Part shown: piece after piece, positions 1 to 10,500 of the stretch | Numbering within the stretch: position 1 is the stretch's first letter | How the letters are laid out: the number at the start of each line of letters is the position of its first letter | Assembly (NCBI GenBank): GCA_021151825.1 | Contig: JAGKWQ010000008.1 | Location: forward strand, 212,877-276,876 | DNA length: 64,000 nt | Direction of reading: 5' to 3' | Source of the DNA: Cellvibrionaceae bacterium | Lineage (GTDB): Bacteria; Pseudomonadota; Gammaproteobacteria; Pseudomonadales; Cellvibrionaceae | The notes under the pieces: model-generated | What the model saw: only the letters and a program-made list of their open reading frames with translations | Told to the model about the DNA's origin: nothing | Database searches by the model: none | Made by a program: the position numbers and the translations under genes

Positions 1-1522
1 GACTACCGGAATCATCCGCCAGCGCTAAAAAATTTCCCAGGTTGATGTTACCGCTCACTGCCGTTTCCGGATCGAGGTCAGCATTGCCCAGCACCATGTA
101 ACCAAGGTTACTGTGGTCAAATATATAAAAGCGTTCCTTTAATGTGGGGACACGATAGCTCTGCCCTATTCCACCGCGTAAACGCCATTGGCTATTTTCG
201 CTTGCAGACATTTTTTTCATGCCGCTTAAGCGCAATGCGGAATGCACGCCAAAATCCGAATCATCCTGGATACGTGCGCCAGCAATCCACTCATCTTGCT
301 GTGTCACTTTGCTGTATTGCAAAAAGCCTTCATAAGCCTGGCTGGACTTATTATCGATCTCGATAACATCGCCTTTCAGCTGATCGAACTGGTCGTAACG
401 GGCACTTAAGCCACCGACCATTTCATAGCCTTCACCCATCCAGACTTTTTGGCTATCCAATTCAGCCAGCGCGATATCGGTATCGCGCAAACCATTGGAG
501 TCACCACTGGTTTCTTTGTGAGTGGTATAGCGGGTATTTACTTTCCAACTACCGGCTGTTTTACGTTCGTCTTCGCTCACCGGAAGATCGCGCAGTTCAA
601 AGTCGTGCTGTACTTGTTCTACATCGGATTGGTAATAAATAATTTTTGTCTGGCCGGGTAATCTAAAACTATCGCGGTATTTTTCTTCATCAAAAATTTG
701 CGCGCGATAATCGCCACTGAAAGATTCAAAATCGCGCCCCAACGAAAATTGCCCAAAAGTTTTTTTCACATCGGCAGCGGTTTGCGATACGGTTTCCGGT
801 TGGTAATCAAAACCCGCATCATCAATATGTTGCAGATTTATTTTGCCGCGCCACACATCCCATCTGGCACTACCTTCAAGGCGCTGTTGATAACCAATTT
901 CGTCTCCTTCGATTTCATTACCGATATAGGAAGAAACTTCTGACGTGAGGCTTAGCTGATTACCAGTATCCTGTTTGGTAATAATGTTAATTACACCACC
1001 CATCGCAGAGCTACCATAAAGCACCGAACCAGCGCCGCGTACAATTTCAATACGATCCACATTAGCAACGCTGATTTGGTCCAGATCAACCGCTGATCCT
1101 GTTGGCGCTATTAATCGACGACCATCAACCAGCACCAATACACGGTCACCATCAAAGCCTTGCATATAAACGTTATAACCATCTTTGGTACTGCGCTTGA
1201 CTACCACGCCGGGTAAAAAATCCAACCCTCGAGCCAACGTCGTTTGCGAAACTTTGCGCAATGCATCACCGCTCACCACTTCTACAGCGACGGGTGAATC
1301 CTCCAATAGTTTGGGTGTGCGCGTTGCAGTAATAACCACCTTTTTAAAACTTTTGGCGTCCGCTTTCTTTTCAGGTGCAGAATTATTTGAAGTTTTATTG
1401 TCAGTACCCACTACAGAGCCTACGTCTTGCGCACTATGTGCAGATGCACAGGAAGACAAAGTAATAACAGCAAATAACACGCGAGCAGAGCAAAAAGAAA
1501 CGACGGGGATAAAAGTTTTCAT
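1..1522 (-). CDS. TonB-dependent outer membrane receptor (C-terminus outside window)
   Basis: About 507 codons are visible; the C-terminal barrel continues past the left edge. The start ATG lies at 1520-1522, followed by a hydrophobic signal segment ending near a Cys (LSSCASAHS), so a lipoprotein-like or ordinary signal peptide is possible. A linker leads to the TonB box region and plug domain: VVITATRTPKLLEDSP, then the plug motifs DRVLVLVDGRRL and VDRIEIVRGAGSVLYGSSAMGGVINII, which are diagnostic of BtuB/FepA-type receptors. It would import a metal chelate or cofactor across the outer membrane with TonB energy. It is the last gene of the minus-strand DUF4198/EF-hand/DUF2271 cluster and is probably co-transcribed with them and Fur-controlled. 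The substrate cannot be told from the sequence. Confidence 0.9.
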   Translation of the reverse strand, partial: MKTFIPVVSFCSARVLFAVITLSSCASAHSAQDVGSVVGTDNKTSNNSAPEKKADAKSFKKVVITATRTPKLLEDSPVAVEVVSGDALRKVSQTTLARGLDFLPGVVVKRSTKDGYNVYMQGFDGDRVLVLVDGRRLIAPTGSAVDLDQISVANVDRIEIVRGAGSVLYGSSAMGGVINIITKQDTGNQLSLTSEVSSYIGNEIEGDEIGYQQRLEGSARWDVWRGKINLQHIDDAGFDYQPETVSQTAADVKKTFGQFSLGRDFESFSGDYRAQIFDEEKYRDSFRLPGQTKIIYYQSDVEQVQHDFELRDLPVSEDERKTAGSWKVNTRYTTHKETSGDSNGLRDTDIALAELDSQKVWMGEGYEMVGGLSARYDQFDQLKGDVIEIDNKSSQAYEGFLQYSKVTQQDEWIAGARIQDDSDFGVHSALRLSGMKKMSASENSQWRLRGGIGQSYRVPTLKERFYIFDHSNLGYMVLGNADLDPETAVSGNINLGNFLALADDSGS

Positions 1523-1565
1523 GGATATAATCGCAACAGTAAATCGGAATATTTTTTAGTGTTTG

Positions 1566-2951
1566 TTAACGCAACGTCAGTGCCACTGCACCAAGTTCCT
1601 GCTTACCTTGCTGTTCGAGCGTTATAGCTTGTCCATTTAATTCAAAAGGTAAAGTCAGGCTTTCATGCCCTCCATGCTCACGTGCAACTTCTACCTGCAA
1701 TACATATTTTCCTGATACCACTTTTTTTCCTTGCAGATCACGGCCATCCCATTCAACGTGGTAACGGCCGGGTTTACGTGTTGCGCCCGCCGTTGCATCA
1801 ACTAATGAATCGTCACCGCGTCCCAATTTGCGCCACCACTGTCGCAATTCGCGCAACCAGCGAGAGCCATCACCTGCCACCAATAAAGACTGCACAGGTT
1901 GCCCCGTTGCATCACTAATCCAGATAGCGATGTAAGGGCGACGATATTCCGCAACATTCAATTCAGGAATGTCAAAATCCACTTTGAATTTCCTGCCGTC
2001 CGGCCACGGATTCTTTTCATCAGAATTTTTTGCGTACCACTCCTGACTGGCGAAGAACTTCCCTGTTTCCGTGATGGTTAACACCTCCACGCCAGTATTC
2101 CGATTGGCATCGGCCAACGCCTGATAACCGGGTACCGCCAATAACGCATTACTCATAACACCGGCTTCAATTGCATTGCCTGCGCGCACTAACAACGATG
2201 GCGGATATTCCACTGGCCATCCTTCTTCCGGAACCAATGTTTGGCTCAACGAGTGATGGCCAACTTTGCGTAAGTGCTGTGCACGATCCACAACCGCCAG
2301 TGTCTGCTCTTTTGATAGAGAGACAGCAACAGGTTCTACGCCTTGCAATTTGATGAGCTCATTGCTTCCCGCACCAAATCGCACACTCAAATTGCCGTAA
2401 GTCAGAGATAAATCATTTTGCGTTTTGACAACCGGTGTTAATTGTTCAATCACCCAGCCTTGCCATAAGCCCTGCAAATCCAATTGCAAACCTTCGGTTT
2501 TTGCCTGATCACTGAAACGCACACTTTTTTGATCAGCAGTCCACTGTAATTGCAAATGGCGACGTGCTTTTTTCCGTAATGCTGCGCGATCAGGTAATTC
2601 ACCGGCAGCCGCAGCGGCTTGCCAATCTTTTTCCAATCCACCAAGGCGACAACTGAATTTGTTTTGCGTACGCTTCTGCCATTGAGTGCATAACGTCAAC
2701 AATTCCAGCAGTTGCGCTGAAGGCTGCTTTAATTCGCCCCGTTGATTTAATTGCATCAGCTCAACGAGAACAGCATCCAATTTTTTCACAACTGGCGCGA
2801 CAGCTTGATCAATTTGCTGCTGCGTTTGTGCATCCTTACCCGCGATTTCCAGTGGTAAACCACCAACGTTCAATTGCAGCCCTTCAGCATGCACACCACT
2901 GGCAAAAACACATACGAGGCTGATTGCAGCCCAATTACTTCGTGTAGACAT
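1566..2951 (-). CDS. Periplasmic DUF2271 domain protein
   Basis: A 461-aa exported protein with a short signal peptide (ends near VHAEG). The N-terminal half is a low-complexity helical region; the C-terminal part (about residues 295-450) has the DUF2271 pattern: PYIAIWISDATGQPVQSLLV, SRWLRELRQWWRK, DATAGATRKPGRYHVEWDG, GKKVVSGKYVLQVEVAREHGG. DUF2271 proteins usually sit with PepSY, ApbE flavin-transferase and TonB-receptor genes and are thought to take part in periplasmic redox or metal handling; that role is inference. It lies 4 bp after the EF-hand gene and 43 bp before the receptor, so the three form one operon. The N-terminal 250 residues show no family I recognise. Confidence 0.8.
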   Translation of the reverse strand: MSTRSNWAAISLVCVFASGVHAEGLQLNVGGLPLEIAGKDAQTQQQIDQAVAPVVKKLDAVLVELMQLNQRGELKQPSAQLLELLTLCTQWQKRTQNKFSCRLGGLEKDWQAAAAAGELPDRAALRKKARRHLQLQWTADQKSVRFSDQAKTEGLQLDLQGLWQGWVIEQLTPVVKTQNDLSLTYGNLSVRFGAGSNELIKLQGVEPVAVSLSKEQTLAVVDRAQHLRKVGHHSLSQTLVPEEGWPVEYPPSLLVRAGNAIEAGVMSNALLAVPGYQALADANRNTGVEVLTITETGKFFASQEWYAKNSDEKNPWPDGRKFKVDFDIPELNVAEYRRPYIAIWISDATGQPVQSLLVAGDGSRWLRELRQWWRKLGRGDDSLVDATAGATRKPGRYHVEWDGRDLQGKKVVSGKYVLQVEVAREHGGHESLTLPFELNGQAITLEQQGKQELGAVALTLR

Positions 2952-2955
2952 AGGC

Positions 2956-3999
2956 TTACTGCGCTTTAGCGGTTTTTTGGCTATAAGATTTTACTTGTGG
3001 CAGTGGATCAGCAAGGGAAACCTTGCCATCATCATTCAAATCCCAACCGGCAAAAATGCGTTCACCAGATACATTAAATTCTTCAAGGCTGATGCCTGCA
3101 TCTTTATTGGTATTGAGCGAGGTATAACGCACCCTGGCTTGTTTCATTTGATTGGTGCGAACTTCTTTCGCCTGGCGATCCAGGCGATTGGTAAATTCAA
3201 GCGTGTATTCTTCAGGATTAATCCAGCCATCTTTACCTGTATCAGTCTCATCAAAAATACCGCGACGAATTTGTTTGAATTCATCAGCAGTAACTTGTTT
3301 ATCGCCATTCAAATCGTTGATATCAATAAAGCCTTCCAATGAATGGGAGCTTGGCATTTTGATAGCAGAAGGACGCGAAATATCTGCTAATGATTTTACC
3401 GGAGCAGGTTCATTATTTTTTTGATTGCTACTTTGGTTTGCAGCAGGAGCTGCATCCCACTCTTTATCTTTTGCACTGAGTGTAACTACACCATCTGCAC
3501 TCTTCGCAAAGTGAGTGAACGTGCGCTGACCGGAAGCCCAATACTCATCCCATGTCATCTTTCCATCACCATTAGTGTCGATGGATTTAAAACGAATTTC
3601 TGTTTGCAATACTTGGTCTTTACGTTCAGCGCTGATTTTCTTTTCCAGTTCAGCAGCAAAAGCATCCAGGTATTCAGTTTCATCCACCAAACCATTACCG
3701 TTGGTATCCATGGCTTTTAATTTAGCCGCACGTGCTTGATTGAATTCTGTATGCCCAACTTGTTCATCGCTATTGGTATCGTATTCATCAATAAATGCAG
3801 CGCGATGCCCTTCGCTTGCACCGTGATCTGCTTGATGTTTGCTACGATCCTGTTGATCTGCAACTGCTGTTGATGATGGCGAAGCACAGCCGCCCAGCAC
3901 AGCACTGATTACGAATAAACCCGCCAATGTACACATGGGAGTAAATGATTTGACGATAAAAATTTTTGCACGTTGGTTCTTTAAAATTTGATTTTTCAT
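2956..3999 (-). CDS. EF-hand calcium-binding lipoprotein
   Basis: A 347-aa protein with a signal peptide ending in a lipobox (VLGGCAS at about residue 38). It carries about seven EF-hand-like loops, among them DTNGNGLVDETEY, DTNGDGKMTWDEYW, DLNGDKQVTADEF, DTGKDGWINPEEY and DLNDDGKVSL, plus weaker copies (DTNSDEQVGHTEF, NTNKDAGISLEEF). The D-x-D/N-x-D/N spacing points to Ca2+ binding at the outer or inner membrane surface. It sits between the DUF4198 gene and the DUF2271 gene and is probably co-transcribed with both. Its role in the uptake locus is not known; structural or sensory roles are both possible. Confidence 0.85.
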   Translation of the reverse strand: MKNQILKNQRAKIFIVKSFTPMCTLAGLFVISAVLGGCASPSSTAVADQQDRSKHQADHGASEGHRAAFIDEYDTNSDEQVGHTEFNQARAAKLKAMDTNGNGLVDETEYLDAFAAELEKKISAERKDQVLQTEIRFKSIDTNGDGKMTWDEYWASGQRTFTHFAKSADGVVTLSAKDKEWDAAPAANQSSNQKNNEPAPVKSLADISRPSAIKMPSSHSLEGFIDINDLNGDKQVTADEFKQIRRGIFDETDTGKDGWINPEEYTLEFTNRLDRQAKEVRTNQMKQARVRYTSLNTNKDAGISLEEFNVSGERIFAGWDLNDDGKVSLADPLPQVKSYSQKTAKAQ

Positions 4000-4035
4000 G
4001 ATTTAGCTAACCCGGTATTGTCAGATTGATTTTTT

Positions 4036-4060
4036 AAGCACCTGTTTTTTACAGGTGCTT
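4036..4060. terminator. Hairpin between DUF4198 and EF-hand genes
   Basis: A 10-bp perfect stem (AAGCACCTGT/ACAGGTGCTT) with a T-rich loop. The T tract after the stem is on the plus strand, so on the minus-strand operon transcript it is a stem-loop without a U tail. It may act as an mRNA stabiliser or attenuator rather than a full terminator. A second inverted repeat (TTTTTATAAGC/GCTTATAAAAA) lies at about 4072-4107. Confidence 0.45.
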
Positions 4061-4106
4061 TTTATCAGTACTTTTTATAAGCACTTTTTCAATAGGCTTA
4101 TAAAAA

Positions 4107-4922
4107 TTACTGCGCGTTAACGGCAAAGCTCAGGGTGTAGACATAACCGTAATTTGGCGCCTCTGCGCCTTTCGGAGCCGGTGCACTTTTGCGCGTATAC
4201 AGCAGGTAGGTACCAACGTTGGCGATGGTTAATTGCGCTTTGCCATCTTTGTCGGTTTTAGTGGTCTGTGTTGGTTTTTCATGTTCGTTGCCATCGTATC
4301 CGGTAAACAAACTGACTTCGTTATCGGCTAACGGCTTGCCATCCAGCAATACTTGAAACGCAAAAGATTCACCGGCATACACATCATTCGGATGAGTAAC
4401 AGGAACAATTTCCAAACCCTGGTTATAAGGCTTCAGTGCGGTGGCAGTTGGTTTTTTCAACGTGACGTACGCTTCAGCCAAGGTAGCGGATTGATAGTGA
4501 TCCAAAATTTTTGCGCCTTTGGGCAAAACTTCTTTGGGATCGCGTGAGTGTTTGCGCTCACCATTCACTTCATACATGCGGAAAATTGCCGCTTTGCGTA
4601 AACCGGTAGTAAACCGATAAGTACCTTCGTCCTTCGCTTGATACTCCACAACGCTACGGGTTTTAAATTGCTCCAAACGACCGGGAGCAACCCACTCACC
4701 TTTTGGTGTCAACACCTGGAAATTGCCTTTATCAAACGCCACTTCCGGTACAAAAAATACTTCTGAAAAACCCGCATCCAGGCTGACCCAGCCTTCATAC
4801 AGAGGTTCAAAACTGGTCGGTACCAAAAACGGGGTATGCGCGTTAGCCATTGATGGGGCCAAGCTAAAAGCAGCAGCAAATACAGTTATTTTTAGATGAG
4901 AGATAACACGGGACTTAAACAT
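4107..4922 (-). CDS. Periplasmic DUF4198 (NikK-like) protein
   Basis: The open frame reaches 4949, but the ATG at 4920-4922 is preceded by a GAGGTGT ribosome site at good spacing and starts a classical signal peptide (MFKSRVISHL...PSMANA). Cleavage would leave a histidine at the mature N-terminus (HTPFLVP), typical of DUF4198 proteins, several of which sit with Ni/Co/Fe uptake genes. The mature protein is a predicted all-beta protein, with KPLADNEVSLFTGYDG and a second Ig-like part near the C-terminus. It is the first gene of the minus-strand cluster, about 70 bp downstream of a perfect Fur-type palindrome. A metal-binding or metal-relay job is inferred from family and context. Confidence 0.8.
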   Translation of the reverse strand: MFKSRVISHLKITVFAAAFSLAPSMANAHTPFLVPTSFEPLYEGWVSLDAGFSEVFFVPEVAFDKGNFQVLTPKGEWVAPGRLEQFKTRSVVEYQAKDEGTYRFTTGLRKAAIFRMYEVNGERKHSRDPKEVLPKGAKILDHYQSATLAEAYVTLKKPTATALKPYNQGLEIVPVTHPNDVYAGESFAFQVLLDGKPLADNEVSLFTGYDGNEHEKPTQTTKTDKDGKAQLTIANVGTYLLYTRKSAPAPKGAEAPNYGYVYTLSFAVNAQ

Positions 4923-4990
4923 GGATGACACCTCAATAAACATGTGCACAGAATTTCTTCAGTGAAATTGAGTTATCATCCTATCTTTAA

Positions 4991-5005
4991 TGATAATGAT
5001 TATCA
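4991..5005. promoter_or_regulatory. Fur box (perfect 7-1-7 palindrome)
   Basis: TGATAATGATTATCA is an exact 7-1-7 inverted repeat matching the core Fur consensus. It lies between the divergent DUF4198 cluster and the siderophore receptor, so it probably gives iron repression to one or both. Confidence 0.85.
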
Positions 5006-5114
5006 ACAATAAGTAGAAGTTTTTTACATTTGGTATTTTAGTGCATATAGATCTCAGGTACTGGCTGTCCATACACATCAAAAGAGCTTTACCTATCAAA
5101 ACAAATAAAACCAC

Positions 5115-5135
5115 AAATGATAGGAATTATCATTT
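5115..5135. promoter_or_regulatory. Second Fur-like palindrome upstream of siderophore receptor
   Basis: AAATGATA-N5-TATCATTT, an 8-bp perfect inverted repeat with TGATA/TATCA half-sites, 65 bp upstream of the chosen receptor start. It resembles a degenerate Fur box. Its position supports a receptor start downstream of the long open frame's first ATG (5117), which falls inside the palindrome. Confidence 0.65.
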
Positions 5136-5200
5136 ACACGCCAAATATTCACCACTATAGTGCGCCCGCCTCAAAACCAATTACTCCTTGGGGGAGAACC

Positions 5201-7384
5201 ATGACCAAAAGCACTTCCATCACCGATAACCACAAAAACAATATCAAGCCTCTTGTTTTGGCATTGATGGGGATCTCGGCCAGCCATATGAGCGTTGCAC
5301 AACAGGTAGAAAACAGTGGAAAAGCTGTTCTGCCAACGGTGGTTGTTGAAGCCATGAGTGAACAGGATCCCGGTAAAAGTTATACCAATTACAAACAAGC
5401 GAAAGTGAATCGCAATGGTCAGGATGTAAAAGACACGCCGCAAACAATCGATACCATTGATGTACAAAAATACAAACTCTATGGTGTGAATGACTTGAGT
5501 GTAATGCTCGCGGGCACTCCAGGTGTAACCACCCAATATGACATGCGCGGTGATGGCATCATGATTCGGGGTTTCAGTGCTGACAGTAACGATATTTACC
5601 GCGATGGCGTACGCGAAAGTGGCCAGGTAAGACGCAGCACAGCCAATGTAGAACGTATTGAAATCCTGAAAGGCCCAGCCTCACTTCTCTACGGTCGCAG
5701 TGCTGGCGGTGGTGTCGTGAACATGGTGAGTAAATATGCGAACTTTGAATCCGGCAGCAATGTCGGTATTTACGCAGGCAGTTGGGATAATCGCGGCGCA
5801 ACAGTCGATGTTAACCATGTGAGCAGTGAAAACCTGGCCCTGCGTATTACCGCCGAAACCGGTGAAAGTGAAAGTTTCCGCGCGGGTATCGATAATGAAA
5901 TCAGCATGATCTCCCCTAGCCTCACGTACAACAATCGCAATGGTTTGGAATGGACCGTCCAATACACCTACGACAAATTATCACGCACACCTGATCGCGG
6001 CCCAACCTACGATAGCTTACCGGCAGGCACTTCAATCAAAACCGGTTTTGCACAGAAGGGTGATTTTGTGGATGACATTTTGAATGTCTATCGCTCGGAT
6101 TTAACCTATGAGTTCAACACAAACTGGAAACTGCACTGGAGCCTCAGTTATCGCGAAGCTGAACAAAATTTCGATCATTTTTTTGGCGGATCTTATTGTG
6201 GTGATAACGGTAAAACGCCAACCGGTGCTAATTGCACATGGAAGAAAGGTTATGTCCGCCAGAATTATGCATGGCAGGAAACAATGAATAAAACCACCGC
6301 GAATTCGGTGGATATTAAAGGCGAATTTAATACCGGTAGCATTCAACACAATTTAATCGTCGGCCTGGATTCCTCGCTGGAAAATCGCGATCCAACGTTA
6401 TTTTCCAATGGTACGATTTATGGGTATGTGAATCCCTTTAACGAAAGTGATAAATACAGTGACCGTGGCGTGAAGCCATTCCCTGCACCATCCCAGCAAA
6501 ATAAACACGAAGCCACTTCCCATGGTTTATTTATCCAGGACGTCATTACACTCGTGCCGGAAGTAAAACTCGTTGCCGGTGCTCGCTATGATTGGTATGA
6601 ATTTGAATCTACAGCTGAATTGGAAACCAATCCAGTCAATCGTAACCGCCGCTATAGCGATGGCACTATTAGCCCAAGCATCGGCGTCGTTTGGCAGCCA
6701 GTAAACACACACAGCTTTTATGCGTCATACAATAAAAGTTTTGCGCCCTATGGCGGACGCGGCATGTTGAGCGTAACAACGACCAGTACTGCAATATTCG
6801 ATGATGAACCGCAATATCAGGAGCAGTATGAAATCGGAATAAAAAGCGATTGGCTGGAAAATCGATTAAACACTCAATTTGCAGTGTTCAATATCGAAAA
6901 AAATAATATTCGTTATCGCCCTGACCCGGACAACGATCCTTACCACTGGGCAACACAAGGCCAACAACGTTCGCGTGGTGCTGAATTCAGCTGGATCGGG
7001 CGAGTGGTAAATAGCGTTTATATTCGCGGTGGTTATGGCTGGCAAGAAGCCATTGTGGTGAAAGATGTTGTCACTCCCACACAGGAAGGTAATTACCTGG
7101 CAAACACTGGAAAAGAAAGCGGCAACTTATTCTTGCGCTACGTTCCGTCTGATAGCTGGTATGTGGAAGCGGGTGTGACGCACATGGGAACACAATGGAC
7201 CAACATTGCAAATACCAGCCGCCTCGACGGTTATCAACGCTTTGATGCTGCTGTTGGTTATAGCGTAAATAATTTCAACATCACATTAGCCGTATCAAAC
7301 TTTACTGATGAAGAGTATTGGCGTGCATCATCAATGCCAGGCTCGCCACGCAACGTTTTATTGCGTGCGAACTATCAATTCTAG
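5201..7384 (+). CDS. TonB-dependent siderophore receptor
   Basis: A 727-aa outer membrane receptor. The ATG at 5201 is chosen because GGGGAGAACC precedes it and a signal peptide follows (ending ISASHMSVAQQ); the upstream ATG at 5117 lies in the putative Fur site. Plug-domain motifs: VVVEAMSEQD (TonB-box region), KDTPQTIDTID, GVNDLSVMLAGTPGV, MIRGFSADSNDIYRDG, VERIEILKGPASLLYGRSAG. The barrel ends in the usual aromatic terminus (LLRANYQF). The RGF and YGR patterns fit the ferric-siderophore subfamily (FhuA/FcuA/catecholate). The ligand is unknown. The gene is divergent from the DUF4198 cluster and probably Fur-repressed. Confidence 0.92.
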   Translation: MTKSTSITDNHKNNIKPLVLALMGISASHMSVAQQVENSGKAVLPTVVVEAMSEQDPGKSYTNYKQAKVNRNGQDVKDTPQTIDTIDVQKYKLYGVNDLSVMLAGTPGVTTQYDMRGDGIMIRGFSADSNDIYRDGVRESGQVRRSTANVERIEILKGPASLLYGRSAGGGVVNMVSKYANFESGSNVGIYAGSWDNRGATVDVNHVSSENLALRITAETGESESFRAGIDNEISMISPSLTYNNRNGLEWTVQYTYDKLSRTPDRGPTYDSLPAGTSIKTGFAQKGDFVDDILNVYRSDLTYEFNTNWKLHWSLSYREAEQNFDHFFGGSYCGDNGKTPTGANCTWKKGYVRQNYAWQETMNKTTANSVDIKGEFNTGSIQHNLIVGLDSSLENRDPTLFSNGTIYGYVNPFNESDKYSDRGVKPFPAPSQQNKHEATSHGLFIQDVITLVPEVKLVAGARYDWYEFESTAELETNPVNRNRRYSDGTISPSIGVVWQPVNTHSFYASYNKSFAPYGGRGMLSVTTTSTAIFDDEPQYQEQYEIGIKSDWLENRLNTQFAVFNIEKNNIRYRPDPDNDPYHWATQGQQRSRGAEFSWIGRVVNSVYIRGGYGWQEAIVVKDVVTPTQEGNYLANTGKESGNLFLRYVPSDSWYVEAGVTHMGTQWTNIANTSRLDGYQRFDAAVGYSVNNFNITLAVSNFTDEEYWRASSMPGSPRNVLLRANYQF

Positions 7385-7494
7385 AAAAACCGGAGCGTGT
7401 CTTTGCAGCGAAAGGATTCGCGATAAAGCCGCACTCACGATGGACACACTTTATATAAAATAAAAATGTGCATTTGAATGGATGCAAACATTAT

Positions 7495-7543
7495 AAAATT
7501 TTCTTGCTCACAATTTACATAAAATCATGAGCAAGAAAATTTT
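7495..7543. terminator. Bidirectional terminator between receptor and TcA gene
   Basis: A 16-bp perfect inverted repeat (AAAATTTTCTTGCTCA/TGAGCAAGAAAATTTT) with a 17-nt loop lies between two convergent genes. A/T runs on both outer arms provide U tails in each direction. Confidence 0.8.
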
Positions 7544-7559
7544 AATCAAGCGTTAATTA

Positions 7560-10500
7560 TCAAGTTGATTGTTTTAGTGTGAGAAGGAGCAACACATCCG
7601 AAACTGCCGCCTCCGCGACCTTTATTGTCGTATCAATAGATTGGTTCAAATTCCCGTTAAAGAGATCGATCTCTTGTTCAAGCGCTATTACAGTCGTTGT
7701 CACTGAATCAGGTAATTCTGGTTTAGCATTACTTTTTATAGCGAAAACCTCTACTTTCCAAATTAAGCCAATATTTTTCACTCGCATCCAATACGGTAAA
7801 AAATCTTTCGTAATCGTGATCGCAAGTGTTTCTCCCGAGGCATTAGCTTGCATCCACTCGGTAAAAAAATCTGATCGGCAACTCAATAACAGCGGAAAGC
7901 CCGGTAAATCATCGTGTGGGGCTGATGGGGCAGGATTGAATTGTGCGGCTAATGAATCTTTCACTAAATCGCTTAATTGCTTACCTCCATCACGCGCAGT
8001 GTAGCGCAGGGTTAAAATGACGTCCGAAATAGTGGAATAATCAAATTGCGCAAACTGATCAGGTAATTCAATTCGCCATCTACCAATCGCGCCCGCATTC
8101 TCAAACGGTAAAAAACGTTCATCATGTAATTGAGTTTCGAACAAACCGGAATCTGCATTGGCCGAGCTGGTTACAACCGTTTCCAGGGTGACAGGACAAT
8201 CAGTATATTTATTGTTAGTGCGATCATATTGAATTGAACTTTTCACTAGCGTCAGCTTGCAGTTAATACTGGTGTAAGGGCCAACAACACAGGGAATACT
8301 GAGCGCAACCGATTTAATCCGGCGCAAATAGTGCCCCGGGGTATCAAGGTCAAATAGCCATTCCGGAATGTCAAATTCACAACGATTAACGCGCACGTTG
8401 TTATCTTCTGTACCGAACTTCAATTTAATTAATTCAGCAGGATCCAGACGCCGCAGTGAAATGTGTTTGGTGAGTTCGAATTCGCGCTTGTTCTGTTCAA
8501 GATATGCCACATCCAAACGTTTCAAATCCTGATAGAGGCGCTCACCAGCAAGCAATCCTTGTTTCATGGACTTCCAGTGGTCATTGCGAACAATATCAAG
8601 GTGGCCTTTTTCAAGTCCGAGTTCCAGCTCCGCTGCTGACTGTGCTTTGCGAGCCATATCCAGGGCCATACGGTAAGCCTTGTTATAGAGAGTACCCAAT
8701 TCTGTCGACATCCACTGATACAACTGTGCATTGGTAAACTTGCTGCGTAGCACTTCATCCACTGCATGGGCTTGTTCACGTTGCAACTGATGATTATCGA
8801 GTTCCTTCACGGTGATATCGATGCGAATCTGATTGGCAAGAATTTGCTTATCGATTTGCTTAAGTTCTTTAAGTACCTGATTATTTTGAAAAGCCCAGTC
8901 GTCGCGACGGCGCAAGTGCCCTGCCAGCATACCTTGTTGCTCAGCGTAAATTCGCCAAGCTTGGGAGACGAATGCAAATGAGTCACCGATACTGGCTGCT
9001 GAATTTCCGATTGCCTCCAACACTTTGGGAGGATTTGGTAATACTGTCGCAGACATTGCAGCAGCAACAATCGAAGAAGACGCGTGAAGGCCGCTTGCAA
9101 CCAGCTTGGAAATTGTGGCGGCGGTTGACCAGGTATTAACTGATTCAATTCCCTTGTATTGTTGGGCTTCCTCCGTGATCAATCCCATTCCGGATCGCGG
9201 GCTTGAATTACCTTTATCGAGCTGCCCCAGCAGCGTAACCTCACCAACAGCAGCACCTTCATCCGGTGCAATACCTTCCAGCCCCAACAGACGCTGATAT
9301 TGGCTATAACGTGTTTCCGCAGATTTTCGTGCTGCACGAAGAGCAGTGATATTGGCTTCCGCTTCCTTGATTTGCAGTTTCTTGAGTTCACCAATTTGTT
9401 GCAATAACGCAATCTCGTTGGTTGATCGCAACTGAACCATATATTCCGCATCGTGCTTTTCCAATGCAGATAACATTGCTGCACCCAGTGATTTCGTTTC
9501 GCCAACCAACTCCATTGCTCGTGCGACAAGCACACCATAACGATAGTGTGGCGGAGCCGCATACAATCCGGCAATAACACTGTTCAAATCCAAACCGGCC
9601 GCTGTTGCACGCACCAGTAACTCCGGATCAATGGGAGAATCAGCCAATGGCAAATCGCGTGCAATGCCTTCAATATTTCTGCAATGACGTAAATTGAATA
9701 ACCGATCTTCAATAACGTCCCAATAGCGATCCAGCTTATCGTTGTGAGGCATGCAAAATAACAACGCGCCTGCAGATGTGGGCGGCTGCTTGTCGATCAA
9801 AGTCAACTTGCGCCCATCATTATAAATAACGTAACCACCAGCCCTGGTGGCAACATCTACCCAATAATTAGAGAACGCATCCAGTTTGCTTACTAATTTG
9901 TCATAGTTATCTGCCACTTTTTTTGACGTGCCGGCCATCTGCTTTGGCCGGCGCCCCAAAATTCGATACGCAAGTACGTAGAGCATCATGGCTTCGTTAT
10001 TGGATTCACGGGTATCACGGCGATACAAACTATCTGCCCATGTAATCAAGTTATCGATATAGGCAAACAATGTTCGCCACAAGAAGGCAATATGACGATC
10101 GCGTGCAATCACAAATGGCCGGAACGGAAGTTCGCGCCAGCGTTCGATAACATTATTAATCCGGCTAACGTCACTATCACTGTAACGACCGGATGCTGTC
10201 TGTGCGATTGCCTTGAGGTCATCAATAACTTGCGTATAAGTATTTAGTTCTTTAAATACTCGAAACTTTAAAAAGCGCGAAGCATCAGCACCCGGCTCCG
10301 TTGATGTAGGATCAAATACATAACGTAACCATCGTTCAGCATCTTCAAATTGATGCTGTTTGGATAATTGATCGGCAATTAATAACGGTGCGTGTAAAAA
10401 AACTTCCCAGCTGTAGCAGGCGTTTGGCATATCAGCATTAAACGTCAACTCACCGCTAATCACTTTAGGATCAGTTAATGTGTTTGCAGGCAACTTACTT

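Noticed and set aside
5117..5200. Earlier start of the siderophore receptor
   Set aside because: The first ATG lies in a Fur-like palindrome, has no ribosome site and delays the signal peptide.
7579..8004. Plus-strand ORFs inside the Tc genes
   Set aside because: They are shadow frames of the long minus-strand toxin genes, with no start signals or family motifs.
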